Notes: generated from the letters alone by a model not told the origin. A stretch of 64,000 bases of DNA from Paenibacillus sp. Soil787 (GCF_001429545.1 NZ_LMSP01000013.1:76206-140205), one strand, 5' to 3'; counted from the first letter of the stretch, positions 54,927-62,812 are shown. Translations and numbers: made by a program.

Positions 54927-55427
54927 ATGAAAATGCACAAAGGAGAAATCCTATTCCGCCAAGGAGACACGGGTCCACTGTACCAGCTCCAAACCGGCCT
55001 CTTAAAAATTGTTCGTGCTCATGAGGACGGAAATACGACACTTGTGAATATCATTGTGCCAGGCGAGACAATTCCCCATCATTCGCTCATTACTCCAAGC
55101 CCTTACTACGGTACTGCAATAGCGCTTGTCACTTGTGACATAGAAGTGCTTCCTGCTTCGCAGTGGTACGAGGAGTTGGAGCGCAGTCCGGAGCAGTTCC
55201 GTACGATTGCGCGGCAATTACAGGATAAACTGCGCATGATGCAGCAGCGAATCGACCAATTGACGGAAGTGACTCCCGCTGTCAAGCTGATGAAGCTCGA
55301 AAGCTGGTTCCAACATTATTTGGGAACGTCGAAGCTGACAGACCTGCTAACACAGGAGGAAATCGGTCAGTTCATTGGGCTTCGCCGGGAGACCGTGAAT
55401 CGTCTACTGAGGGATAATCCCCATTAA
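54927..55427 (+). CDS. Short Crp/Fnr-family regulator
   Basis: A 166-residue protein, against about 220-230 for the family. The cyclic-nucleotide-like beta roll starts late, at KGEILFRQGDTGPLYQLQTG, and the dimer helix is present. The helix-turn-helix (LTQEEIGQFIGLRRETVNRLLRD) ends the protein directly after the recognition helix, without the usual final wing. A good ribosome site (AGAAGGAG) supports the start, so this looks like a trimmed regulator and not an assembly error. Whether it still binds DNA is open. Confidence 0.8.
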   Translation: MKMHKGEILFRQGDTGPLYQLQTGLLKIVRAHEDGNTTLVNIIVPGETIPHHSLITPSPYYGTAIALVTCDIEVLPASQWYEELERSPEQFRTIARQLQDKLRMMQQRIDQLTEVTPAVKLMKLESWFQHYLGTSKLTDLLTQEEIGQFIGLRRETVNRLLRDNPH

Positions 55428-55591
55428 CTCGAATGCAGGTCTTTTTGCTTCACTAACGAAAACTATAGCCCAATAATCATCAGGTGAGACTCCTCAAAAA
55501 GAGATTTTGCAAATAATCCAACATAGATAAAGCTTTTTGAGTAATCCGAATAAATTATTGTGGGTCTATCCGATTACTGGGCTAATCTTAG

Positions 55592-55828
55592 AGCTTTCCA
55601 TTTATAAATAAAACCTCACCAACGATTCCCTTATCTCTGGAAAAACAATTAGATAACATTGAAGTAACGGAGAATAAGCTTCAAATCAATGTTTACAATA
55701 CGCTTGTCAAACAGTTGGACGAAGCTTCAGATGCGTTGGTACAGATTGATGCACAAATAAAACTGGTCGAATTAATGAATAATATTGAAGATGAATTTAC
55801 AAAGTTGAGTACGATTACCGAACATTAG
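55592..55828 (+). pseudogene. C-terminal coding remnant of unknown protein
   Basis: An open frame of 78 codons, without start codon or ribosome site, reads as a helical, charged segment (LEKQLDNIEVTENKLQIN, then LVKQLDEASDALVQIDAQ and so on) and stops at 55828. It looks like the end of a larger gene. Further decayed frames lie between 55940 and 56090, for example a run ending in YHPSVAKTAIKGLTKR. The rest of the gap 55428-56190 shows no intact gene. Confidence 0.45.
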
Positions 55829-56191
55829 TAAGAAAAAAGCTGCCAATAGAGAGACTAACTTGTATGGATAGGAGCAGGCGCCGCGGCGACCTGCTCCTAA
55901 TTTGTGAATGAAATTTTGAAAGGGATTACAATCTGTAAAAGGCGGCACGCGTTGCTAGGGCTTATATTCCATTGGGTGGAGAGCGGTTTTAAGCATTCTT
56001 CGGCTTACATGCAGGAGAAGCTGGTGAAATCATCAACTATCATCCGAGTGTTGCGAAGACCGCGATCAAAGGCCTGACGAAGAGGTAACGAATATGACTG
56101 GTTGAAAAAGAGGCTGCTCAGCCGCGAGTAAACAGGCAGTTCGTCTGACGGAACACTCTTCACCATGACACTACCTCAGCTGTAACCTGTT

Positions 56192-56224
56192 ATTCATTTT
56201 CCGTTCATATTCGCTTCCTATACT
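56192..56224 (+). promoter_or_regulatory. hrtBA promoter with HssR-like direct repeat
   Basis: ATTCATTTT and GTTCATATT (56192-56200 and 56203-56211) form a direct repeat with a two-base gap. This matches in word and spacing the HssR box of Staphylococcus, GTTCATATT-N2-GTTCATATT. A TATACT -10 box follows at 56219-56224, so the repeat covers the -35 position, as expected for an OmpR-type activator. Confidence 0.6.
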
Positions 56225-56251
56225 TTAGTCATTACGAAGGAGGGAAGCACA

Positions 56252-57379
56252 ATGTATCTAGCTATTCGAGAAATGAGGTTTGCTAAGGCACGGTATTCGT
56301 TAATCGCTACAATTATGGTGCTTGTTGCATTTCTTGTTCTGTTTGTCACCGGGCTTGCACAGGGGCTTGCGTATGACAATGCCGCTTCTGTTAAGAATAT
56401 GGCTGCAACACATTTTGTCTTAGGACAGGACGCTAATCACCGTTTCACCCGATCCCAGGTCGATCAGAATCAGTTTGAAAAGGCTGGCTTACTAGTAGGG
56501 AAAGAGAATGCAGAGCCACTAGGTCTGAAAATGACAACGGTTGTTCCATCAGGAGATACTGGAAAGATTGATGTTGCTTTGCTCGCCGTTAATCTCGGTA
56601 GCTGGCTGGCGCCAACAGTAACAGAAGGTTCACCCATCTCGGATCAGACAAAAGGACATGTTCTTGTTGATCAAAAGCTGTCTAACTCTGGAGTCAAAAT
56701 TGGCTCAATCATTGTAGATCAAGCTTCGGGAACAAAATGGACTGTAAGCGGTTTTGTAAAAAACGAGTCATTCAGTCACGCTCCGGCTGTCTTTCTAAAA
56801 AAGCAGGACTGGCTTAATCTTCAAGCGCAGACACTTACACGTCAAGGAAATGAATCAGCAGCAGACAGTAAAGTTTACAATGCAGTCGCCATTAAAGCCT
56901 CGAAAGAAAAAGTTAAGGAGCTTCAGTCCGCGCTGCCCAATACGGAAGTGATAACGAAGTCTGAAGCAGTATCTGGGATTCCTGGTTACAAAGAAGAGCA
57001 AGGCTCGCTTATGATGATGATTGTATTCTTATTTGTAATCTCTGCCTTTGTCCTGGCTGTATTCTTTTATGTCATCACGATTCAGAAAACCAGTCAATTT
57101 GGTATATTGAAAGCCATCGGTACACGTACGGCCTATCTAGCTAGAAGTGTCACGCTGCAGGTGTTGGTCTTATCGGTTGGCAGTTTGGTTCTTAGCGTCC
57201 TGTTGGTTCAATTGTTTGAGGCCGTATTGCCAAGTTCCATGCCATTTCAATTAGGCTTTTCCACCTTGGCGTTTACTTGCATGTCTTTTATAACAATGTC
57301 TTTGGCCGGTTCGCTATTTTCGGTGTGGAAAGTCGCCAAAATTGACGCTTTGGATGCGATTGGGAGGACAGCAGCATGA
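56252..57379 (+). CDS. hrtB: HrtB-like ABC exporter permease
   Basis: A 375-residue FtsX/MacB-type permease. TM1 lies near residues 17-40, followed by a large extracellular domain (about 45-250), then three helices in the FtsX domain from 255 to the end, with QFGILKAIGTRTAYLARS as the coupling segment. The N-terminus, including VLFVTGLAQGLAYDN, closely resembles HrtB, the haem-export permease. GAAGGAGGGAAG precedes the ATG. It overlaps the ATPase gene by four bases. The HssR-like box upstream supports a haem-stress role; no hssRS genes are in the window. Confidence 0.82.
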   Translation: MYLAIREMRFAKARYSLIATIMVLVAFLVLFVTGLAQGLAYDNAASVKNMAATHFVLGQDANHRFTRSQVDQNQFEKAGLLVGKENAEPLGLKMTTVVPSGDTGKIDVALLAVNLGSWLAPTVTEGSPISDQTKGHVLVDQKLSNSGVKIGSIIVDQASGTKWTVSGFVKNESFSHAPAVFLKKQDWLNLQAQTLTRQGNESAADSKVYNAVAIKASKEKVKELQSALPNTEVITKSEAVSGIPGYKEEQGSLMMMIVFLFVISAFVLAVFFYVITIQKTSQFGILKAIGTRTAYLARSVTLQVLVLSVGSLVLSVLLVQLFEAVLPSSMPFQLGFSTLAFTCMSFITMSLAGSLFSVWKVAKIDALDAIGRTAA

Positions 57380-58104
57380 AAAACAGACTCGTATTACAGG
57401 AGATTACACGGACTTTTGAGGATGGCGGTACGGAAAGAACGATTTTGGATAAGCTAAACCTTGAGGTGGCCGAAGGTGAACTAGTCGCGGTAATGGGCCC
57501 TTCAGGCTCGGGCAAAAGTACATTTCTGTCCATAGCAGGAGCACTTCTTGAACCTACGAGTGGGCATGTTCTACTCGATGGAGAATCCATTATCGGTAAA
57601 GACAAACAAGCACTATCTGATCTACGACTTCAAAAAATCGGATTTATTTTTCAAAGCGCCAACTTGATTCCGTACTTGAAAGTTGAAGAACAACTGGTTT
57701 TGGTAACCAAGCTTGCAGGGATGGAAAAGGCGATGGCAACCAAACGAGCAAAAGAGTTACTCGATAAAATGGGATTATCTCATCGTCGAACCGCATATCC
57801 TGAGAAACTCTCAGGGGGGGAGCGTCAACGGGTAGCTATCGCAAGAGCCTTAATGAATGATCCAGCTGTCCTATTCGCAGATGAACCAACAGCAAGCTTA
57901 GATGCCTCACGAGGGCACGATATAGTGAGCATGATCGCGAAGCAAGTAAAGGATCAGCGAAAGAGCGCGGTTATGGTTACGCATGATGAACGAGTACTGC
58001 CGCTTTGTGATCGAGTGCTTTTTCTTGAGAATGGAAAACTAATCGAAAAACAAAAAAGAAGCGCAAAAATCGCTTCTTGGCAAGAGAATTTTGTAACTAA
58101 ATGA
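57376..58104 (+). CDS. hrtA: HrtA-like ABC exporter ATPase
   Basis: A 242-residue ABC ATPase of the MacB/LolD type. Walker A is GPSGSGKST near residue 40, the Q loop is FQSANLIPYL, the signature is LSGGERQRVA and Walker B is VLFADEPTAS, followed by the switch His in TGMVTHDE-like VMVTHDE. It is slightly longer than typical HrtA owing to a C-terminal tail. It powers the permease with which it overlaps. Confidence 0.9.
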   Translation: MKNRLVLQEITRTFEDGGTERTILDKLNLEVAEGELVAVMGPSGSGKSTFLSIAGALLEPTSGHVLLDGESIIGKDKQALSDLRLQKIGFIFQSANLIPYLKVEEQLVLVTKLAGMEKAMATKRAKELLDKMGLSHRRTAYPEKLSGGERQRVAIARALMNDPAVLFADEPTASLDASRGHDIVSMIAKQVKDQRKSAVMVTHDERVLPLCDRVLFLENGKLIEKQKRSAKIASWQENFVTK

Positions 58105-58119
58105 TTAATTAGCGTACTT

Positions 58120-58160
58120 AACCAGCAGACCCTTGAGTTTGCTGGTTTATTTTCTTTTCA
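58120..58160 (+). terminator. Rho-independent terminator
   Basis: AACCAGCA and TGCTGGTT pair around a 12-base loop and are followed by TATTTTCTTTT, just after hrtA. Confidence 0.85.
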
Positions 58161-58308
58161 TACGATATAGCTTTTGTTGACGGCCTATTGAACCGTATTG
58201 AAGGAATGTTTCTGGTGCTTATGGTCCACAGTAATTCGATTCCCGAACGGTCGGGTAGGTAACATCGAGCAGCAGCTGTACGAGCTAAGGTAGCCAGAAT
58301 TTGCTGAG

Positions 58309-58483
58309 GGAACTACGATGCTCTAATTTGTCGAAAAACGCCGAAATCAAGGGGAAGAGGAACGACGATACGTTATTTCGCAGTTTTTTGCCTTCGAATC
58401 GCTCCTTTGATCAATTAGCGCACTCACGTTCCTTTCAACTCGATTTCTAGCGCAGATTTCTCAATATAAGTGATCGACGTTCC
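58309..58483. repeat. Four-palindrome intergenic element E7 (AACG-N6-CGTT type)
   Basis: Units lie at 58311-58324, 58361-58374, 58417-58430 and 58469-58481 with centre spacings of about 50, 56 and 51. It is similar to E6 along its whole length and in the same orientation, including the flanking AGCCAGAATTTGCTGAGGG-like lead. It lies in the gap 58105-58777. The remainder of that gap has no intact gene; a short frame ending near 58293 may be another decayed fragment. Confidence 0.85.
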
Positions 58484-58777
58484 GTTACGATCCAGATAAT
58501 TTATATGGGATGGTTAAGTAGACCAAATTTATCTTGGTATCTAATAGGCAGAATTAAATCTAGCCGAACTTTCATTACGGGGGAACGATAGTACAAGAAG
58601 GATATTTCCTAAAGATAAGTGTGGTTAAATAAAATTCTAAGGTGATGCGGAACTATATTTTTTCATCAGACATCTGAATTGAATCGATTTCAGTATTCTG
58701 GATAAACTATCCTTGGTACCTTGATTTTGAAGTGGATCGATTATCTATTTATGAACGATGATATGGAGGCATAAAGC

Positions 58778-59092
58778 ATGTTAAATTTATCTGAGCTCGA
58801 GAATGTCCATGCAGATATTGAATCCGTTCATGAAGTCGTACAATGTTTAAAAGCAAGAATAGATGGCATATATATTGGAATTAACATTCTTAAAAATCGG
58901 GAGAGCAGTTACTTTTATGAGCTCAGTCATTATTATAGAGGCGCAGACAATGCCGGGCCTCTTGTTACAATGGAGAACCGTTATAATACAGTAGAGGAAG
59001 CGGCAAAGGGAGCACTTCGAGCTGCAACGATGTGTTACCGAAGCACTGATGAAGGTGGGTCTTGGCTTAGAAATGATTCCTTTCTTCAATAA
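58778..59092 (+). CDS. Small hypothetical protein
   Basis: A 104-residue soluble protein I do not recognise. TATGGAGG precedes the ATG with good spacing, and the codon use looks normal, so it is probably expressed. It has no membrane segment, no Cys pair and no obvious motif. It stands alone, about 300 bases after element E7, and is followed by a terminator-like hairpin. Confidence 0.7.
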   Translation: MLNLSELENVHADIESVHEVVQCLKARIDGIYIGINILKNRESSYFYELSHYYRGADNAGPLVTMENRYNTVEEAAKGALRAATMCYRSTDEGGSWLRNDSFLQ

Positions 59093-59224
59093 GAGATCAA
59101 CTCGATAATAGCGCTTTATATGCTCAAGGTTCATCGCTCATGCGGTCGAACAGATGAGATGATCCAGTAACTTAATATATGAATATTCTTGAGCACGCTT
59201 CGGTGACAAGAATATTATCCCATT

Positions 59225-59253
59225 AAAAGCCGCTTATATTACGGCTTTTTTAT
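59225..59253. terminator. Rho-independent terminator
   Basis: AAAAGCCG and CGGCTTTT pair around a nine-base A/T-rich loop and are followed by T residues. It lies between the small gene and the convergent sigma factor gene. Confidence 0.85.
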
Positions 59254-59307
59254 TTTATGATATAAAGTTCATATTTAATGTTATTGTAACTGGTCTTCAA
59301 AGCTGAC

Positions 59308-60189
59308 CTATCCATCCTTCATTTCTGCTAAGTCGAGCTGGCGAACGCGCGCTTGATCGGCAATCATTTCGATCTCGGTGATCTTGCCATCCACAATTTT
59401 GAGTTCGAGTACGAAAAGCATTTGACCGCGAGGAGCAACAATCACGCCTACAGATCCGTTCACGAGCATTGGCCGTGCACCCTGAGCGCGACCAGCGAAG
59501 CCCTTGGCCACAGCTTCCGCACCGTGAACAATTGGCCATGCTGCGACCGGAGGAAATGCAGGGTCTTGTCGGAGCACAACATCGGGATCTAATACCGCAA
59601 GAAGCTTCTCAAAATCTCCAGAACGCGACGCAGCTAGGAAAGCATCTACAAGCTCCCGTTTTCGCTTGAACTCCTCTGAATCCGCAGTCTCTTTCGCTCC
59701 CTGAACCCGACGGCGTGCACGGCTCGCAAGTTGTCTGGCTGCAACCTCGTTACGCCCTATGATCGGGGCGATCTCCGAGAAAGATAAGGCGAAAATATCG
59801 TGCAATACGAATGAGATGCGTTCGGCGGGATTCAAATTTCCAAGGACCATCAGCATCGCAAGACCAACAGAGTCGGCCAACAATGTTTCGTGCTCAGGAT
59901 TGCTTTCGTCCTGATGGCTATTAACTGGTTCAGGTACATTAGCCAGCGTAAGCTCCTCACGCCGCGATTTACGAGTTCGCAGCATATCCAAACACACCCT
60001 AGAGACTATCGTTGTCAGCCATCCCCCCATATTCTTGACCTCTCTAGTATCGGTGCGGCTAAGACGAATCCATGACTCCTGTACAGCATCATCCGCTTCG
60101 CTTAAAGATCCGAGCATCCGGTAAGCCACCGTTTGCAGGTGATTTCGATGCGCCTCGAATTGTCCCACAAGCCAATTATGATCGTTCAT
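59308..60189 (-). CDS. ECF41-type RNA polymerase sigma factor with SnoaL-like C-terminus
   Basis: A 293-residue extracytoplasmic-function sigma factor. Region 2 covers residues about 10-75 (YRMLGSLSEADDAVQESWIRL) and region 4 about 110-165 (NPAERISFVLHDIFALSFSEIAPIIGR). A SnoaL-like domain of ~110 residues follows, with a NGSVGVIV motif. That fused regulatory domain defines the ECF41 group, which has no separate anti-sigma factor. The promoter motif in front of it is repeated, divergently, before the VOC gene, so it probably activates both. Confidence 0.92.
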   Translation of the reverse strand: MNDHNWLVGQFEAHRNHLQTVAYRMLGSLSEADDAVQESWIRLSRTDTREVKNMGGWLTTIVSRVCLDMLRTRKSRREELTLANVPEPVNSHQDESNPEHETLLADSVGLAMLMVLGNLNPAERISFVLHDIFALSFSEIAPIIGRNEVAARQLASRARRRVQGAKETADSEEFKRKRELVDAFLAASRSGDFEKLLAVLDPDVVLRQDPAFPPVAAWPIVHGAEAVAKGFAGRAQGARPMLVNGSVGVIVAPRGQMLFVLELKIVDGKITEIEMIADQARVRQLDLAEMKDG

Positions 60190-60227
60190 ACATCACATTC
60201 CTTTCTTCGGTTCCTTTTTCTTATATG

Positions 60228-60254
60228 TCGTACGAAACTGGGCAAACGTGACAA
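60228..60254 (-). promoter_or_regulatory. Predicted ECF41-dependent promoter of the sigma gene
   Basis: On the minus strand TGTCACG is followed after 16 bases by CGAC, then ATA. This agrees with the ECF41 consensus, TGTCACA-N16-CGTC. It lies about 40 bases upstream of the sigma factor start. Confidence 0.75.
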
Positions 60255-60308
60255 CGGAGATGTACGAAATCTGCATTTTCTTATCCTAAAAAAATTTTCA
60301 CCGTATCC

Positions 60309-60334
60309 GTCACGTTTCCTCGCTGACTTACGAC
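60309..60334 (+). promoter_or_regulatory. Predicted ECF41-dependent promoter of the VOC gene
   Basis: On the plus strand GTCACG is followed after exactly 16 bases by CGAC and ATA, with TTT after the first box, the same as in the divergent promoter at 60228-60254. It lies 85 bases before the VOC start. Confidence 0.75.
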
Positions 60335-60418
60335 ATAGTAAGTGACAAGGGAAACCGGATCACAGGAAGAATAGCGAGGGGTCCCTGAAAGAACATTTAA
60401 ACTGAGGAGATGATTATT

Positions 60419-60844
60419 GTGAGTATTTGTTTGATACCTTTTCTTGAAATGAACGGAAGTGCCCAGGAAGCAATAAATTTTTACGTGAAGGCACTGGATG
60501 CCAAGGTCGCCTATATGCTGCGATTCGGTGACATGCCGGAAGATCCCAAAGCTCCACTGCCTCCGGAAAAGAAGGACTGGGTTAATTACGCTATCTTGAA
60601 AATCGGCGATTCTGAACTACAGATTACAGATCATATCACAGGAAGCACCTACGAGAAGGGAACACAAATCACCATCGTTGTTCAAACCAACGATAAGGAT
60701 AAAGCTACCAAATATTTTGAAGCATTGAAGGAAGATGGTCAAGTGAACGATCCGCTTCAAGCTAGTTTCTTCAGCCCCGCTTACGGCAATGTTACGGATA
60801 AATTCGGCATCACTTTCCGAATCCTTACAAAAGGCCGCCAGTAA
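60419..60844 (+). CDS. VOC-family (PhnB-like) protein
   Basis: A 141-residue protein of the vicinal-oxygen-chelate fold, of the PhnB/3-demethylubiquinone-methyltransferase-like group. It has IPFLEMNGSAQEAINFYVKAL at the N-terminus and SFFSPAYGNVTDKFGITFRI at the C-terminus. The metal ligands of true glyoxalases are not obvious, so the reaction is unknown. It starts with GTG at 60419, nine bases after GAGGAG. The upstream promoter motif puts it in the predicted ECF41 regulon. Confidence 0.88.
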   Translation: MSICLIPFLEMNGSAQEAINFYVKALDAKVAYMLRFGDMPEDPKAPLPPEKKDWVNYAILKIGDSELQITDHITGSTYEKGTQITIVVQTNDKDKATKYFEALKEDGQVNDPLQASFFSPAYGNVTDKFGITFRILTKGRQ

Positions 60845-60938
60845 TCAATTAGGTGAGAATGGGTGGGCAGGCCGAAAAGATGTTGGCAGAATGATAATAC
60901 GAAATTTATGGTGCTTAAAATAAAGGGAGGAAGTCCTA

Positions 60939-61307
60939 ATGACTATATTTTCCATCGTTCTTCAAAGTTTGCTAGTCTTATACTATGCCTTTTCAGGAGG
61001 CGCCAAGATCGCAGGGGCCAAATACTGGGCTGATATTTTCAAGAATCTTGGACTACCGCAGTGGTTTCGTGTCGTCACAGGTATCGTTCAGTTAGTCGGA
61101 GCAGCAATACTCATCATCGGCTACTGGTATGTAGGGGCGGTGGCATGGGCTGGCATTTGGCTTGGAGTCACTATGTTATTGGCGTGTCTCGCGCATTTCA
61201 GGGTCAAAGATCCAATCAGTAAAACCGCAGCGGCCATCGTTTTTACTGTGTTAATCATCATTCTAACCGTCATTAATGCAGATGGTCTGATGCTTCCTTT
61301 AACTTAA
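60939..61307 (+). CDS. DoxX-like membrane protein 1
   Basis: A 122-residue protein with four hydrophobic helices of the DoxX-like family. The motif LPQWFRVVTGIVQLVGAAILIIGYW is shared with the paralogue at 62398, and ACLAHFRVKDP lies later. DoxX proteins are of unclear function, often linked to redox or thiol stress. AAAGGGAGG precedes the ATG. It follows the VOC gene after 94 bases and may be in its transcript. Confidence 0.85.
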   Translation: MTIFSIVLQSLLVLYYAFSGGAKIAGAKYWADIFKNLGLPQWFRVVTGIVQLVGAAILIIGYWYVGAVAWAGIWLGVTMLLACLAHFRVKDPISKTAAAIVFTVLIIILTVINADGLMLPLT

Positions 61308-61346
61308 GAAAGCATTATCTCTATTTTCAATTATTTTCGACGACTG

Positions 61347-61403
61347 GTTTTGTTGGCCGATGGGCCAAAGTACGCCGCCGGCCACCCTGACACCCAACAA
61401 AAC
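61347..61403. repeat. Inverted repeat with 37-base interior
   Basis: GTTTTGTTGG and CCAACAAAAC are perfect inverted arms at 61347-61356 and 61394-61403, with GGCC-containing secondary pairing inside. There is no T-run. It could be an RNA hairpin or the trace of a small element. No function can be assigned. Confidence 0.6.
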
Positions 61404-61417
61404 TGATTCATGATCAT

Positions 61418-61450
61418 AAAGCCTCGGCATTATCTCGCTGAGGCTTTTTA
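61418..61450 (+). terminator. Rho-independent terminator
   Basis: AAAGCCTC and GAGGCTTT pair, with GC/GC inside, followed by a T-run. It ends the VOC-DoxX transcript. Confidence 0.9.
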
Positions 61451-61539
61451 ACACATAGTCAAGGAGCCAAATGGCATAATATCAATAGTTTGACACACAT
61501 AGCTGACTGACCGTTTTCATGCGTAGTTTAAAAATGTTG

Positions 61540-61591
61540 TTGACAAGACACCGAATGGTGTCATATACTCAAAGAGTCACCAAATAGTGTC
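61540..61591 (+). promoter_or_regulatory. arsR-type promoter with two operators
   Basis: TTGACA (61540-61545) and TATACT (61564-61569) are 18 bases apart. The palindrome GACACC-GAAT-GGTGTC (61547-61562) fills the spacer. A second, GTCACC-AAAT-AGTGTC (61576-61591), lies just downstream. Both fit ArsR binding sites, so the gene at 61630 should repress itself and its partner. Confidence 0.88.
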
Positions 61592-61629
61592 CTATCAGAG
61601 GATCGACAAAGAACATAGGAGAGGGTGTT

Positions 61630-61959
61630 GTGAGCGAAAACAACCAGTTGCGAGATGTTTTTGACGCGATTGCAGATCCGACCAGGCGCCGACTAATTCG
61701 TCTGTTAGCAGAAGTAGAGGAGATACCGCTTCATGAATTAACGGCACAGTTTCCAATGGGCCGTACAGCGGTATCCAAGCATTTGACAATCCTTAAAGAA
61801 GCCGGACTGGTACTTGACCGAAAAGTCGGCAGAGAAACGCGATTTAGACTAAACGCCTATCCACTCAGAGAAATTCAAGATTGGGTGGCTTTCTACGGAA
61901 AGTTCTGGAGTACGAATATGTTGCGCTTGAAGCAACTATTAGAGGAGGAAGAAGAATGA
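61630..61959 (+). CDS. ArsR-family transcriptional repressor
   Basis: A 109-residue winged helix-turn-helix protein. VFDAIADPTRRRLIRLLAE lies at the N-terminus and AQFPMGRTAVSKHLTILKEAGLV is the recognition helix. It lacks the Cys motif of metal-sensing ArsR proteins, so it belongs to the group paired with AHSA1 proteins. It starts with GTG after GGAGAGGG. It overlaps the AHSA1 gene by four bases, and its two operators lie in the promoter. Confidence 0.93.
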   Translation: MSENNQLRDVFDAIADPTRRRLIRLLAEVEEIPLHELTAQFPMGRTAVSKHLTILKEAGLVLDRKVGRETRFRLNAYPLREIQDWVAFYGKFWSTNMLRLKQLLEEEEE

Positions 61960-62375
61960 GTTTAGCATTATCCTTGGATTTTCAGTACACGACATCGATC
62001 GAGAAACTTTGGTCCGCCTTAACCGATTCAAGCAAGCTTGCCAAGTGGGTGGTCAACATCCACAATGGTCAGGCGATGGATAATGATTTTGAGCCTGTCG
62101 TAGGACACCGGTTTCAGTTTCGCACTCAGCCGTCCGAATATTGGGATGGCATTATTGACGGAGAAGTGCTTATCGTGGACGCACCAAACCGGGTGTCCTA
62201 TACTTGGGCCAGCGGAGGGGAGAAGCACACGGTCACCTGGACGCTGCAGGATTTAGGGGACGGAAAGGTTAACCTTCATCTCGAACAAACCGGATTCGCC
62301 AATGTTCAAGGTCTCGAAGGCGCTAGGTATGGCTGGGGTAAATGGTGCGGCGAGCTTGGAAAGGTATTGGCCTAG
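61956..62375 (+). CDS. AHSA1/SRPBCC-domain protein
   Basis: A 139-residue protein of the START-like SRPBCC fold, with TSIEKLWSALTDSSKLAKWV at the N-terminus and HLEQTGFANVQGLEGARYGW at the C-terminus, the usual ends of this family. It probably binds a hydrophobic ligand. It has no known enzymatic function. GGAGGAAGAAG precedes the ATG. The pairing with an ArsR repressor is common. Confidence 0.92.
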   Translation: MSLALSLDFQYTTSIEKLWSALTDSSKLAKWVVNIHNGQAMDNDFEPVVGHRFQFRTQPSEYWDGIIDGEVLIVDAPNRVSYTWASGGEKHTVTWTLQDLGDGKVNLHLEQTGFANVQGLEGARYGWGKWCGELGKVLA

Positions 62376-62397
62376 TTGTAAAAGGAGGATGAGCTTT

Positions 62398-62748
62398 ATG
62401 AGTATCATTTTTGTTATTTTGCAAAGTTTTCTGCTCGTCTCCATGGCCTTTGGCGGCGGAAGCAAGCTGGCAGGTGCGAAAAATTTTGTTGAAATGTTCG
62501 AGTCGATTAAACTGCCGCAATGGTTTCGAGTTGTTACTGGGCTTGTTCAACTAGCCGGGGCAGCCGGACTTGTTATCGGATACTGGAATCCGATAACTGC
62601 CGTATGGGCAGGCATTTGGATTGGCATTACGATGCTGGTGGCATGCCTTTCACATTTCAGAGTCAAGCATCCTGTTGGAAGTGCGATACCGGCCTTTGTG
62701 ATTACTTTGATTGCAGCGACTCTGGTAGTCGTGCACCAGGTAGCATGA
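62398..62748 (+). CDS. DoxX-like membrane protein 2
   Basis: A 116-residue paralogue of the protein at 60939, with IKLPQWFRVVTGLVQLAGAA and ACLSHFRVKHP in the same places and four helices. AAAAGGAGG precedes ATG 62398. It follows the AHSA1 gene after 22 bases, so it is in the ArsR-controlled operon, while its paralogue lies downstream of the predicted ECF41-controlled VOC gene. Confidence 0.88.
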   Translation: MSIIFVILQSFLLVSMAFGGGSKLAGAKNFVEMFESIKLPQWFRVVTGLVQLAGAAGLVIGYWNPITAVWAGIWIGITMLVACLSHFRVKHPVGSAIPAFVITLIAATLVVVHQVA

Positions 62749-62812
62749 AGAAGAGCGGGTCAATGAAACTCGAGTCGCCATAAGTATGCAAATCTATGAT
62801 AGCAAAATGTAG

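Noticed and set aside
58190-58293. Short frame ending in FPNGRVGNIEQQLYELR
   Set aside because: It looks protein-like over about 17 residues only, without start or ribosome site; too short to report as a gene remnant of its own.
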